A stretch of DNA of 46,396 bases from Acidimicrobiales bacterium (GTDB taxonomy: Bacteria > Actinomycetota > Acidimicrobiia > Acidimicrobiales > RAAP-2): NCBI GenBank assembly GCA_017883065.1, contig JADGOG010000006.1, positions 1 through 46,396 on the forward strand. The letters run 5' to 3'. How positions within the stretch are numbered: position 1 is the stretch's first letter; the number at the start of each line of letters is the position of its first letter. Of this stretch, positions 39,774 to 46,396 are shown piece by piece. The notes below the pieces were generated by a model that was not told where the DNA came from, ran no database searches, and worked only from the letters and a program-made list of their open reading frames with translations. The position numbers and the translations under genes were made by a program.

Positions 39774-41089
39774 TACTTGGCGTAGTAGAAGGGCTTGTCG
39801 CAGCGGAAGCCGTGCGAGGGCCCGTTGACCGTAGGGTCGTCGACCCGCTGGAACTTCCCCTTCACGATCTTGGCGATGATGTAGCAGTTGGTGGGGACCT
39901 TCTTGGCCGGGTTGGCCGTGCCCACCAGGTTCCCCCCGGAGAACGACGTGATCTTCCGGAGCTGCTGCAGCTCCGAGCCCCTGCTCGGATTGGTGCCGGC
40001 CGCCTTGAGGGCCTGGGCGAAGAGTTGGGCGGACAACCAGCCGAAGAGCGTGTAGAGGTCGGGCTTGAACCCGGGTGACACCTTCTGCACCCAGGTGTTG
40101 AAGGTGGAGGTGGCCGGAATGGCACTCGAGTCCTCCCCCAGGTACAGCGCGGTGTTCTGGGCGAGGAACGATCCGTTGATGGCCGGGGCCCCTCCCGAAT
40201 CGGGCACCAGCGCCTCGCTGTAGGTGGATCCGCCGAGCACCAACACCGGATGGAAGTCCTGCTGCTTGAGGGCCTTGACCACCGCGGCGGCGTAGTTCTC
40301 GGGCATCTGCTCGAGGAAGAGGATCTTCACCCCGGTATTCCTCATGGCGATGACGTTCTGGTTGAAGTCGGTCTGGGTGATGTCGAAGGCGGGGTCGTAG
40401 ACCACCTTGTAGCCCAGAGTCCCCATGGCCTGCTTCTCGGCGTTCCACTTGGAGGTGGCCGATGGCTGGTCGGCCACCAGGGCGGCCGTGTGCTTGATGG
40501 CGTTCGGGTACTTGGACTTGAAGTAGGCCAGCGGACCAGCCTGCCAGCCGTTGGCCGCCGGGGCCGGGCTGAAGGAGTTGGGCAGATTGCCGGCAGTCAG
40601 GTCGAGGGAGACGGTGACGTTGGGAACCTGGGGATTGGCGGCCAGCACGACCTCCCCGTAGCTGTCCTGGAGGGAGAACCCACCGACCTGCGCGAAGTCC
40701 TTCTGGACGTCGGCCTGGGTCAGCTGCTTGTTGGGTGCCCCCGAGTACTTGTCGTCCCCGCTGTCCACCCGCATCTTGCGGCCGTTGATCCCACCGTGGG
40801 CGTTGGCGTAGGCGGCGTAGGCCTTCGTCCCCACCGCGGCTCCCTTGAACAGCCCGAACTCGAGGGTCGAGACGTTGCCCACCGACACCGAGTGGGCGGT
40901 GATGCCGGTGCGGTCGCCGAACGCGGAGGCCGGAATGGGCTTGGTCGACCCCGACGTCGATGAGGTGCCCGCCGAGGCGTCAGCGGACCAGCCCACACTG
41001 AGCGTGCCGGCCAGCACCAGCACCGAGAGCCCCAGCGCCAGGCCCGTCCTTCGACGTGTGGATCCCGCCCCGTGTGCAGTCACATGCAT
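39773..41089 (-). CDS. Secreted periplasmic-binding-protein-like (type 1) ABC substrate-binding protein
   Basis: This 438-residue protein starts at ATG 41089 with GGGGGAGAG 7 nt upstream. A twin-Arg-like basic stretch (STRRRTGLALGLSVLVLAG) leads into a signal peptide with a probable cleavage after ADASA; there is no lipobox Cys. The mature part is a Peripla_BP_6/leucine-binding-like fold, with AAVGTKAYAAYANAHGGING-like sequence near the start and VVKALKQQDFHPVLVLGGST, ending GFRCDKPFYYAK. Such proteins bind branched-chain amino acids, amides or other small organics. No permease or ATPase for it is in view, so it is an orphan here. Its upstream gap carries an inverted repeat. Confidence 0.85.
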   Translation of the reverse strand: MHVTAHGAGSTRRRTGLALGLSVLVLAGTLSVGWSADASAGTSSTSGSTKPIPASAFGDRTGITAHSVSVGNVSTLEFGLFKGAAVGTKAYAAYANAHGGINGRKMRVDSGDDKYSGAPNKQLTQADVQKDFAQVGGFSLQDSYGEVVLAANPQVPNVTVSLDLTAGNLPNSFSPAPAANGWQAGPLAYFKSKYPNAIKHTAALVADQPSATSKWNAEKQAMGTLGYKVVYDPAFDITQTDFNQNVIAMRNTGVKILFLEQMPENYAAAVVKALKQQDFHPVLVLGGSTYSEALVPDSGGAPAINGSFLAQNTALYLGEDSSAIPATSTFNTWVQKVSPGFKPDLYTLFGWLSAQLFAQALKAAGTNPSRGSELQQLRKITSFSGGNLVGTANPAKKVPTNCYIIAKIVKGKFQRVDDPTVNGPSHGFRCDKPFYYAK

Positions 41090-41096
41090 TGGTGAA

Positions 41097-41105
41097 CTCT
41101 CCCCC
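41097..41105 (-). promoter_or_regulatory. Shine-Dalgarno deciding the start of the substrate-binding protein
   Basis: GGGGGAGAG on the minus strand, 7 nt before ATG 41089. It supports that start over an upstream in-frame codon at 41203. Confidence 0.5.
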
Positions 41106-41125
41106 AAGGTTGTGGAGACCGCCGG

Positions 41126-41140
41126 CAGATCGATGATCTG
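41126..41140. promoter_or_regulatory. Inverted repeat upstream of the substrate-binding protein gene
   Basis: CAGATC-GAT-GATCTG, a perfect 6-bp-arm dyad with a 3-nt centre, 37 nt upstream of the start codon. It is a candidate operator or leader hairpin. Confidence 0.4.
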
Positions 41141-41226
41141 TCCCCCAGTCGGCCTCCGTCGGTATGACTCTAGAGAATGCAGAACTGCTCCGCTGGTCGG
41201 CAAGGGTGGTTGCAGGCGGCGTCCAT

Positions 41227-41931
41227 CTACGAACCCGATGCCACCGGCTGGTCGCCGCCGGGCCTGCGATGGAGCGTATTGATCTTCGACCGGTCCATGT
41301 TGACGAACTCGCCTTCCGCCTCCACGGTGACGACCCCGTCCTGGATGAGGTGGCCCCGGCTATGGGTCCTCCGCTCGTCGAGCGAAGTCACCCACCCCTC
41401 GAACAGGGACGGTATGCCGATCAGGGTGGGCTTGAGATACCGGATGGTCAGGGAGACGGTCGGCCCGGGCCCGCCGGCGACGACGTTGGCCGCGGTCAGG
41501 ACGATGTCGAAGGTGCCGGCCAGAACCGCGCCGTGGACCATGCCGGGTGCCCCTTCGTAGGGGGCGGTGAAGACGGCACGGCAGATGGCCTTGGGTGGCT
41601 CGAACTCGATGGTCAGGGGCAGGGCGAGCGGATTGCACGATCCGGCGATGACGTCGAACGGCATGAACGAGGCCAGGGTGGCCACCCTGTCCGGAGTGAC
41701 CGACCGGTCGGAGAACCGCGGCGTCGGCGGGGAGCCGGGTGCGGGGACCTGGCGCTCCAACTCATCGGCCAGGGCCCCGGCCCGCACCGCGGCCTCGGCG
41801 ATCTGCTCCGGTGATGCATGAGACGTGACGGTGACCGCGATCAACCGGCGCACGGCGTCGGCCAACTCCTCGCGTCCCCCGCCGCTCCACGGCCTTCCGG
41901 GGGGCGCGATCGGCTCCAGGTCGTCAGCCAC
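41227..41931 (-). CDS. Hotdog-fold acyl-CoA thioesterase-like protein
   Basis: This 234-residue protein has an N-terminal helical part of about 90 residues, then a PaaI-type hotdog domain. Landmarks are SCNPLALPLTIEFEPPKAIC, YEGAPGMVHGAVLAGTFDIV (conserved HG and downstream helix) and TVSLTIRYLKPTLIGIPSLF. Hotdog thioesterases hydrolyse acyl-CoA to free acid. The GTG overlaps the LLM oxidoreductase stop by 8 nt, so it is the last gene of the catabolic operon. The exact substrate is unknown. Confidence 0.85.
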   Translation of the reverse strand: MADDLEPIAPPGRPWSGGGREELADAVRRLIAVTVTSHASPEQIAEAAVRAGALADELERQVPAPGSPPTPRFSDRSVTPDRVATLASFMPFDVIAGSCNPLALPLTIEFEPPKAICRAVFTAPYEGAPGMVHGAVLAGTFDIVLTAANVVAGGPGPTVSLTIRYLKPTLIGIPSLFEGWVTSLDERRTHSRGHLIQDGVVTVEAEGEFVNMDRSKINTLHRRPGGDQPVASGS

Positions 41932-42781
41932 GGCTCTCTCCTAGTCCCTCGAGGTAGGCCGCATGGTCGTCGAGCACGGGGAGCATCTCCTCGGCGCTCC
42001 CCGATGGCACCCGGAGGACCACCTCGTCGACGTGCAGGCTCTGGTAGTGGGCGAGCTTTTCTTGGGTGGGCACCGTCCCGAACGGGACCACCCGGATCGT
42101 CTCGGGGTCACGACCGCGCTCCTCGACCGCCCGACGGAGGGCCGGGATGGCGTCGGCCAGCCCCGACCCTCCGATGGGCATCCACCCGTCGGCGTACTCG
42201 GCGATGGCCCCGAAGACCGTCGGGGTGGCCCCACCTCCGATCAGGGTGGAGACCCGGGGCTGTTGGACCGGCTTGGGCCAGCTCCAACACGGATCGAGCG
42301 AGACGTACTCGCCGTGGAACTCGGCTTCTTCTTCCGACCACAGCGCCTGCATGCAGAGCACGTGCTCTCTGGCGATCTGGCGACGCTCCCCGAACGGCAC
42401 ACCGTGGTCTGCGGCCTCGTCACGGTTCCACCCGAACCCCATTCCGAAGACGACCCGACCGCCGCTCAGGTGGTCGAGGGTGGCGATCTGCTTGGCCAGC
42501 ACGATCGGGTCGTGCTGGGCGGCAAGCACCACTCCGGTGCCGAGCATGATCCGATCGGTGACCGAGGCCGCCGTCGCCAGGGCCACGAAGGGGTCGAGGC
42601 TCCGCCGGTAGTCGTCGGCGTGCACCCCGTCCACCAATGCCGGCGGGGTGTCGTTGCGCACGGGGAGATGGGTGTGCTCGGGGAAGTAGATCGAGAAGAA
42701 GCCACGCTCCTCGGCGGCCCGGGCGAAGGCGGCCGGCGTCATGTCCCGGTCGGTCAGGAATGCGGTCAGGCCCAGTCGCAC
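41924..42781 (-). CDS. Luciferase-like (LLM) F420-type oxidoreductase
   Basis: This 285-residue TIM-barrel protein starts at GTG 42781 (VRLGLTAFLTDRDMTPAAFA). Landmarks are AEERGFFSIYFPEHTHLPV, DRIMLGTGVVLAAQHDPIVL, SGGRVVFGMGFGWNRDEAAD, and PRVSTLIGGGATPTVFGAIA with EYADGWMP. Its family (TIGR03619-type LLM oxidoreductases) mostly uses coenzyme F420, common in actinobacteria; flavin use cannot be excluded. It lies 5 nt after the enoyl-CoA hydratase gene and overlaps the thioesterase gene. The in-frame open stretch to 43615 overlaps the hydratase and is rejected. Confidence 0.88.
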   Translation of the reverse strand: MRLGLTAFLTDRDMTPAAFARAAEERGFFSIYFPEHTHLPVRNDTPPALVDGVHADDYRRSLDPFVALATAASVTDRIMLGTGVVLAAQHDPIVLAKQIATLDHLSGGRVVFGMGFGWNRDEAADHGVPFGERRQIAREHVLCMQALWSEEEAEFHGEYVSLDPCWSWPKPVQQPRVSTLIGGGATPTVFGAIAEYADGWMPIGGSGLADAIPALRRAVEERGRDPETIRVVPFGTVPTQEKLAHYQSLHVDEVVLRVPSGSAEEMLPVLDDHAAYLEGLGESRG

Positions 42782-42786
42782 CGTCG

Positions 42787-43578
42787 TCAGCGCTCCAGGC
42801 TGGCGGTGAGACCTGCACCCGGGTTGGCATCCGGGTCGGCGAAGAGCGAGGCGAAGGCCGACTCCTCCCGCTCCCGGGCAGCGACGATCTGCGGCCGGCG
42901 GGCGGTCATCATCAGCCGTTTGATCTCGCGGGTGGCCCGCGGGGGGAACGCCGCGATCCGAACGGCCAGCGCCATGGTCTCGTCGAGCACGGTCCCGGTC
43001 GGGCAGGACCGGTAGGCCACTCCCGAGGCCACGGCGCGATCGGCATCGATCCACTCCGAGGCCAGCAGGGCGCCGGCTGCCTGCTGCCACCCCATGCGCT
43101 CGGGGAGCAGCCAGCTGCTCGCCGCCTCGGGAGGAACGCCCATCTCGGCGAACGGGGCACGCAGGAGCGCCTGCTCGTCGAGCAGGACCAGATCGACATG
43201 GCCGAGCAGGGTGAACCCGAGGCCCATCCCCACGCCGTGGACGGCGGCGAGCAGCGGCTTGTCGAAGGCGACCACCACGTCGAGCAGGTCCCGGAACCCG
43301 GATCCGGCGTCGGGTCCCGCCTCGCCGGCGGCGATGGCGGCCATCTCGCGGAGATCCTGCCCGGAGGTGAAGGCCTTGCCTCGGCCGGTGAGGACCACCG
43401 CCTGGATGGCGTCGTCGTCCAACGCCCCCCGGAGCGCGGCAGCGACGTCCCGGTACATGCCGGCGTCGAAGGCGTTCCGCACCTCGGGCCGGTCGAAGGC
43501 GATGAGTCGGACCCCGTCGGCGTCCTCGATGTCGATCCGGTGGTCGCTCACGGGCGGACCACTTGGCCGCTCTGTCAC
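42787..43578 (-). CDS. Enoyl-CoA hydratase/isomerase family protein
   Basis: This crotonase-fold protein has 263 residues from GTG 43578, or 254 from GTG 43551; both GTGs lie in a tandem duplication 27 bp apart and in frame. Landmarks are FDRPEVRNAFDAGMYRDVAA, VVLTGRGKAFTSGQDLREMA (oxyanion hole 1), AAVHGVGMGLGFTLLGHVDL (oxyanion hole 2) and FAEMGVPPEAASSWLLPERM (the PEAASS subgroup). It would hydrate or isomerise enoyl-CoA in a beta-oxidation-type pathway. It is coupled to the SDR gene by a GTGA overlap and followed by the LLM gene after 5 nt. Confidence 0.9.
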   Translation of the reverse strand: MTERPSGPPVSDHRIDIEDADGVRLIAFDRPEVRNAFDAGMYRDVAAALRGALDDDAIQAVVLTGRGKAFTSGQDLREMAAIAAGEAGPDAGSGFRDLLDVVVAFDKPLLAAVHGVGMGLGFTLLGHVDLVLLDEQALLRAPFAEMGVPPEAASSWLLPERMGWQQAAGALLASEWIDADRAVASGVAYRSCPTGTVLDETMALAVRIAAFPPRATREIKRLMMTARRPQIVAAREREESAFASLFADPDANPGAGLTASLER

Positions 43579-43597
43579 GGGCGGACCACTTGGCCGC
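43548..43597. repeat. 23-bp tandem duplication at the SDR/hydratase junction
   Basis: Two identical 23-bp copies (43548-43570 and 43575-43597) are separated by 4 nt. Each contains the GTGA that forms both the SDR stop and a hydratase start. The 27-bp period is nine codons, so both candidate starts stay in frame. Confidence 0.9.
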
Positions 43598-44372
43598 CGT
43601 CGACGTTGAACACATGGCCGGTGATCCACGAGGCCTCGTCGGACAGCAGGAAGAGGCACATGCCCACCAGGTCGGAGGTCTCGCCCTGGCGCTTGAGGGC
43701 CAGCGAGGCCAGGATCGGCTTCATGAAGGCATCGGGCACCACCGTGCGGGACGCCTCGGTGTCGATCGGCCCCGGGGCGATGGCGTTGGTCCGGATCTGC
43801 TGGCCACCGAGTTCGTGGGCCAGCTGTTGGGTGATGGAGTTGACCCCGGCCTTGGCCAGCCCGTAGAAGCCGGCGTACATGTATGCGGCGGTCGACGACT
43901 GGTTGACGATGGCTCCCCCGCCTCTGGCCTTCATCGCCGGGTAGCACGCCCGGACGCAGTTGAGCGCACCGAGCATGTTGACCGACAGGAACCGGTTGAG
44001 GTACTCCCAGTCCACGGTGAGCAGCAGGTCGAGCTGCATGCCGCCGAAGATGGCCGCGTTGTTGACCAGGTAGTCGATCCCCCCGAAGCGCTCGACGGTC
44101 CGGTCGGCCATGGCCTGGGCGGAGGCCGGGTCGGCCACGTCCACCCGCACCGACTCTGCGATGCCCCCGGACGAGCGGATGCCTGCGACCACCTCGGCGG
44201 CCTTGTCGTCGGCGATGTCGGCCACCATCACCGAAGCACCCGCCCCGGCCAGTGCTTCGGCGTAAGCCTGACCGATGCCACCGCCCGATCCGGTCACGAT
44301 GGCCACCTTGCCGGTGAAGTCGAAACGGACCATCGGAGCGGTGGTCTCGCTGGGGGTGTCCTGCTCGCTCAT
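43575..44372 (-). CDS. Short-chain dehydrogenase/reductase (SDR)
   Basis: This 265-residue classical SDR has the cofactor motif TGSGGGIG at 27-34, VNNAAIFGG (N-A-A) and Ser159. The catalytic Tyr170-x3-Lys174 (FYGLAKAG) is intact. NAIAPGPIDTEASR and ITGHVFNVDGGQVVRP complete the C-terminus. Asp52 (VADIADD) at the end of the second beta strand favours NAD(H) over NADP(H). ATG 44372 overlaps the CMD-like stop (ATGA). It probably oxidises a 3-hydroxyacyl-CoA or an alcohol in this operon; the substrate is unknown. Confidence 0.92.
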   Translation of the reverse strand: MSEQDTPSETTAPMVRFDFTGKVAIVTGSGGGIGQAYAEALAGAGASVMVADIADDKAAEVVAGIRSSGGIAESVRVDVADPASAQAMADRTVERFGGIDYLVNNAAIFGGMQLDLLLTVDWEYLNRFLSVNMLGALNCVRACYPAMKARGGGAIVNQSSTAAYMYAGFYGLAKAGVNSITQQLAHELGGQQIRTNAIAPGPIDTEASRTVVPDAFMKPILASLALKRQGETSDLVGMCLFLLSDEASWITGHVFNVDGGQVVRP

Positions 44373-44788
44373 GACTCTTCCTTCTTCTTCTTGTGACGAC
44401 GGGCGATGACCTTTTCGGCGACTTCGTTGACCCCGGTCGAGAGCGGCCACCCGATGTAGTGGGCCAGATGGAGCACCGTCTCGCGCACCTGGTCCTCGGT
44501 GAGCTCTCCCCGCTCGAGGGCCGAGGTGAACTGGATCTCCACCAGTTGGGACTGGCCGAGAGCGGCCAGGACCCCGATGGTCATGAGGCGGCGGTCGCGA
44601 ATGTCCAGCTCCGGTCGCGTCCACACCGCTCCGAACAGATGGTCGACGGTGAAGTCGACGTAGGGTCCGGCGATGTCGTCGGGATCGACGGAGAACCCGT
44701 AGACCTCCTGCATCTTGGCGATCCCCCGGGCTCGCGGCGAGTCCGGGTCCCGCCTTCCCGCGTCCTGATCCGCGTCCGTCTCACTCAT
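44369..44788 (-). CDS. Carboxymuconolactone decarboxylase (CMD)-family protein
   Basis: This 139-residue protein has the all-alpha CMD fold at about 45-125: LDIRDRRLMTIGVLAALGQS and REVVLHLAHYIGWP-like sequence (VRETVLHLAHYIGWPLSTGV). The C-x2-C redox pair of AhpD-type members is absent, so it groups with PcaC-like, non-peroxidase CMDs. The C-terminus is strongly charged (RRHKKKKEES). ATG 44788 follows the aldehyde dehydrogenase stop by 16 nt and it is coupled to the SDR gene. Its reaction cannot be deduced; CMD genes commonly accompany aromatic or lactone degradation. Confidence 0.9.
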   Translation of the reverse strand: MSETDADQDAGRRDPDSPRARGIAKMQEVYGFSVDPDDIAGPYVDFTVDHLFGAVWTRPELDIRDRRLMTIGVLAALGQSQLVEIQFTSALERGELTEDQVRETVLHLAHYIGWPLSTGVNEVAEKVIARRHKKKKEES

Positions 44789-44804
44789 CGTCGGCTCCTC
44801 CCAC

Positions 44805-46283
44805 TCACGCCGGTTCGGCGATCGACTTGGTCTCGAGGTACTCCTCGAAACCGGCGACACCGGACTCGCGGCCGACGCCGGACTGCTTGTACCCCCCAAA
44901 GGGCATGTCGGGACTGAACCACAGCCCTCCGTTGATCCCGACGGTGCCGGTGCGGATACGGTCGGTGACCCGGATGGCCCGTTCGCGGTCGGCCGACCAC
45001 ACCGAACCGGAGAGACCGTAGGCCGAGTCGTTGGCCAACGCCACGGCGTGATCGTCGCCGTCATGGGGGATGACCACCAGCACCGGGCCGAAGATCTCCT
45101 CCTGTGCCACCCGTGCGCTGTTGTCGACACCCACGATGAGGGTCGGTTCCACGAAGTACCCACGCTCCATGCCGTCGGGACGGCCTCCACCGGTGACGAT
45201 GGTGCCGTGCTCCTCGCCGGCCAGTGCGATGTACCCCTCCACCCGATCACGTTGGCGGGCGCTGATCAGCGGTCCGCAGATGGTGCCCGGGTCGGTGGGA
45301 TCGCCGGCGGGCAGCTTGGACAGGACCTTGGCCGTCGACTCCACCGCCTCGTCGAACTGGTGGCGGGGAACCAGCAACCGGGTGGTGATGGCGCAGCCCT
45401 GGCCGGCGTGGGTGCACACGGTGAAGGCGGCGGTGGCGCACGCTCCCCGCAGGTCGGCGTCGTCCAGGATCACGAAGGCCGACTTGCCCCCGAGCTCGAG
45501 GAAGACCTTCTTCAGGGTGTCGGCGGCGGAGATCATCACCCGCTTGCCGGTGGCGGTCGAGCCGGTGAAGCTGATCTGATCCACCCGCGGGTCGCTCGAC
45601 AACAGGGCACCGACGGTGTGCTCCGAGGACGCGACGATGTTGACCACGCCGGGCGGGATGTCGGTCTCCTCGGCGATCAGGCGACCGAGCACGGTGGCAC
45701 ACCACGGGGTGTCCGGGGCCGGCTTGAGGACGACGGTATTGCCTGCAGCCAGGGCCGGACCCAACTTGGCCAGGTTGATCTGGTGGGGGACGTTCCACGG
45801 GGTGATGGCGCCGACCACACCGGTCGGCTCCCTCCGCACCCACCGGTGCGAGGGGATGCCGAGGGGGGCCGCATCACCGAGGTCGGTCTCCCACTGGTAC
45901 CCCTCGGCCAGGTCGGCCACCCACCCGAGCGAATCGACCGGGGCGTCGAGCTGGGCCGAGTAGGTGAGCGAGAGTGGGGAGCCTGTCTCCGCGACGGTCA
46001 TGGCCCGGATCTCGTCCGCGTGGGCGAGGAAGGCCGACTGCAGTTGGCGCAGGCCGCGTACCCGCAGCTCCACATCGGTCGCCCAGCTGGAGTCGTCGAA
46101 GGCGCGGCGGGCCGCAGTGATGGCGTCGTCGAGATCGTCGGGCCCGCCGTCGGCCACCACTCCGATGACCTCCTCGGTGGCCGGGTTGACCACCTCGAAG
46201 GTCCGGCCCGACCGGGCCCGTCGCAGTTCGCCGTCGATGAGCAGGCGCTCCTCGCCGATCACCGGATGCTCGCTGATGGTCAT
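44805..46283 (-). CDS. Aldehyde dehydrogenase (NAD(P)+)
   Basis: This 492-residue ALDH superfamily enzyme has the Rossmann-fold coenzyme site GVVGAITPWNVPHQINLAKL and VVLKPAPDTPW. FTGSTATGKRV contacts the cofactor. The general base is Glu263 (LELGGKSAF) and the nucleophile Cys297 (HAGQGCAITTR). The C-terminal QEEIFGPVLVVIP and GLWFSPDMPFGGYKQSGVGR complete the family pattern. It oxidises an aldehyde to an acid; the substrate is unknown. ATG 46283 overlaps the stop of the upstream partial gene (ATGA). Confidence 0.94.
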   Translation of the reverse strand: MTISEHPVIGEERLLIDGELRRARSGRTFEVVNPATEEVIGVVADGGPDDLDDAITAARRAFDDSSWATDVELRVRGLRQLQSAFLAHADEIRAMTVAETGSPLSLTYSAQLDAPVDSLGWVADLAEGYQWETDLGDAAPLGIPSHRWVRREPTGVVGAITPWNVPHQINLAKLGPALAAGNTVVLKPAPDTPWCATVLGRLIAEETDIPPGVVNIVASSEHTVGALLSSDPRVDQISFTGSTATGKRVMISAADTLKKVFLELGGKSAFVILDDADLRGACATAAFTVCTHAGQGCAITTRLLVPRHQFDEAVESTAKVLSKLPAGDPTDPGTICGPLISARQRDRVEGYIALAGEEHGTIVTGGGRPDGMERGYFVEPTLIVGVDNSARVAQEEIFGPVLVVIPHDGDDHAVALANDSAYGLSGSVWSADRERAIRVTDRIRTGTVGINGGLWFSPDMPFGGYKQSGVGRESGVAGFEEYLETKSIAEPA

Positions 46284-46396
46284 GCAGTCACCTCTCCCAC
46301 TCCGAAGATCTCGTCGCAGTGCTCCTCGGTCATCAGCGCCAGGGGCAACTCGACGTCGAGGGTTCCGGCCAGATCGAGGGCGGCCCGCAGGTCCTT
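46280..46396 (-). CDS. C-terminus of a 3-hydroxyisobutyrate dehydrogenase-like NAD(P)-dependent oxidoreductase (partial)
   Basis: The frame enters from the right edge and encodes 38 residues (KDLRAALDLAGTLDVELPLA, then LMTEEHCDEIFGVGEVTA), ending at TGA 46282-46280. The K-D-L-x-x-A-L-x-x-A...LPL pattern is the C-terminal helical domain of the 3-hydroxyisobutyrate/6-phosphogluconate dehydrogenase family. Its stop overlaps the aldehyde dehydrogenase start by 4 nt, making it the next gene upstream in the operon. The catalytic domain is outside the window. Confidence 0.65.
   Translation of the reverse strand, partial: KDLRAALDLAGTLDVELPLALMTEEHCDEIFGVGEVTA

Overview
The window is bacterial chromosome with very high G+C, frequent GTG starts and dense, overlapping operons. 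Gene content and order point to an actinobacterium, most likely of the Acidimicrobiia type. The pointers are a BldD-like regulator, a class E sortase, a DtxR-family regulator, a luciferase-like F420-type oxidoreductase, and the order hrcA-dnaJ-rsmE-(HIT)-phoH-ybeY-CNNM-era / uppS-recO-hemW-glyS / dnaG-rpoD. The lineage call is inference; no rRNA is present.

Layout. 1-1.1 kb holds a gene tail, the remnant of an ATP-grasp gene, a 53-codon cysteine-rich small gene, tRNA-Asn and a YtxH-like gene. 1.15-7.4 kb holds ppdK, dnaG and rpoD on the minus strand, with three 26-bp palindromic repeats between ppdK and dnaG. 7.5-10.5 kb holds a class E sortase and a surface protein carrying an LAATG sorting signal. 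10.6-15.05 kb holds uppS, a small membrane protein gene, recO, hemW and glyS. 15.2-18.2 kb holds a TauE/SafE transporter and a DinG-type helicase on the plus strand, splitting the minus-strand housekeeping run. 18.3-26.6 kb holds hrcA (behind a CIRCE operator), dnaJ, rsmE, a bldD-like gene, a small HTH gene, a HIT gene, phoH, ybeY, a CNNM/CBS gene and era. 26.7-28.6 kb holds a DtxR regulator, a small acidic protein and a degenerate PAP2 membrane protein.

28.7-37.3 kb is the main accessory region: a surface-glycan island with a fused double alpha/beta-hydrolase, four glycosyltransferases and a Wzm/Wzt-type ABC exporter. lepA and rpsT follow. From 39.8 kb there is a secreted substrate-binding protein and, upstream of it, a tightly coupled catabolic operon (thioesterase, LLM oxidoreductase, enoyl-CoA hydratase, SDR, CMD-like protein, aldehyde dehydrogenase, and the tail of a 3-hydroxyisobutyrate-dehydrogenase-like gene) running off the right edge.

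Most notable: (1) the glycan island, whose hydrolase fuses two modules resembling exosortase-A-associated hydrolases, with Arg and Cys at the nucleophile positions and no exosortase in view; (2) a BldD homologue keeping all four R/D positions of the cyclic-di-GMP signature outside the usual developmental context; (3) a repeated layout in which a TANNNT-like -10 lies 6-7 nt before the start codon of many transcription-unit heads, suggesting widespread leaderless mRNAs; (4) a dedicated sortase-substrate pair. All calls are from reading the sequence; no database search was run.
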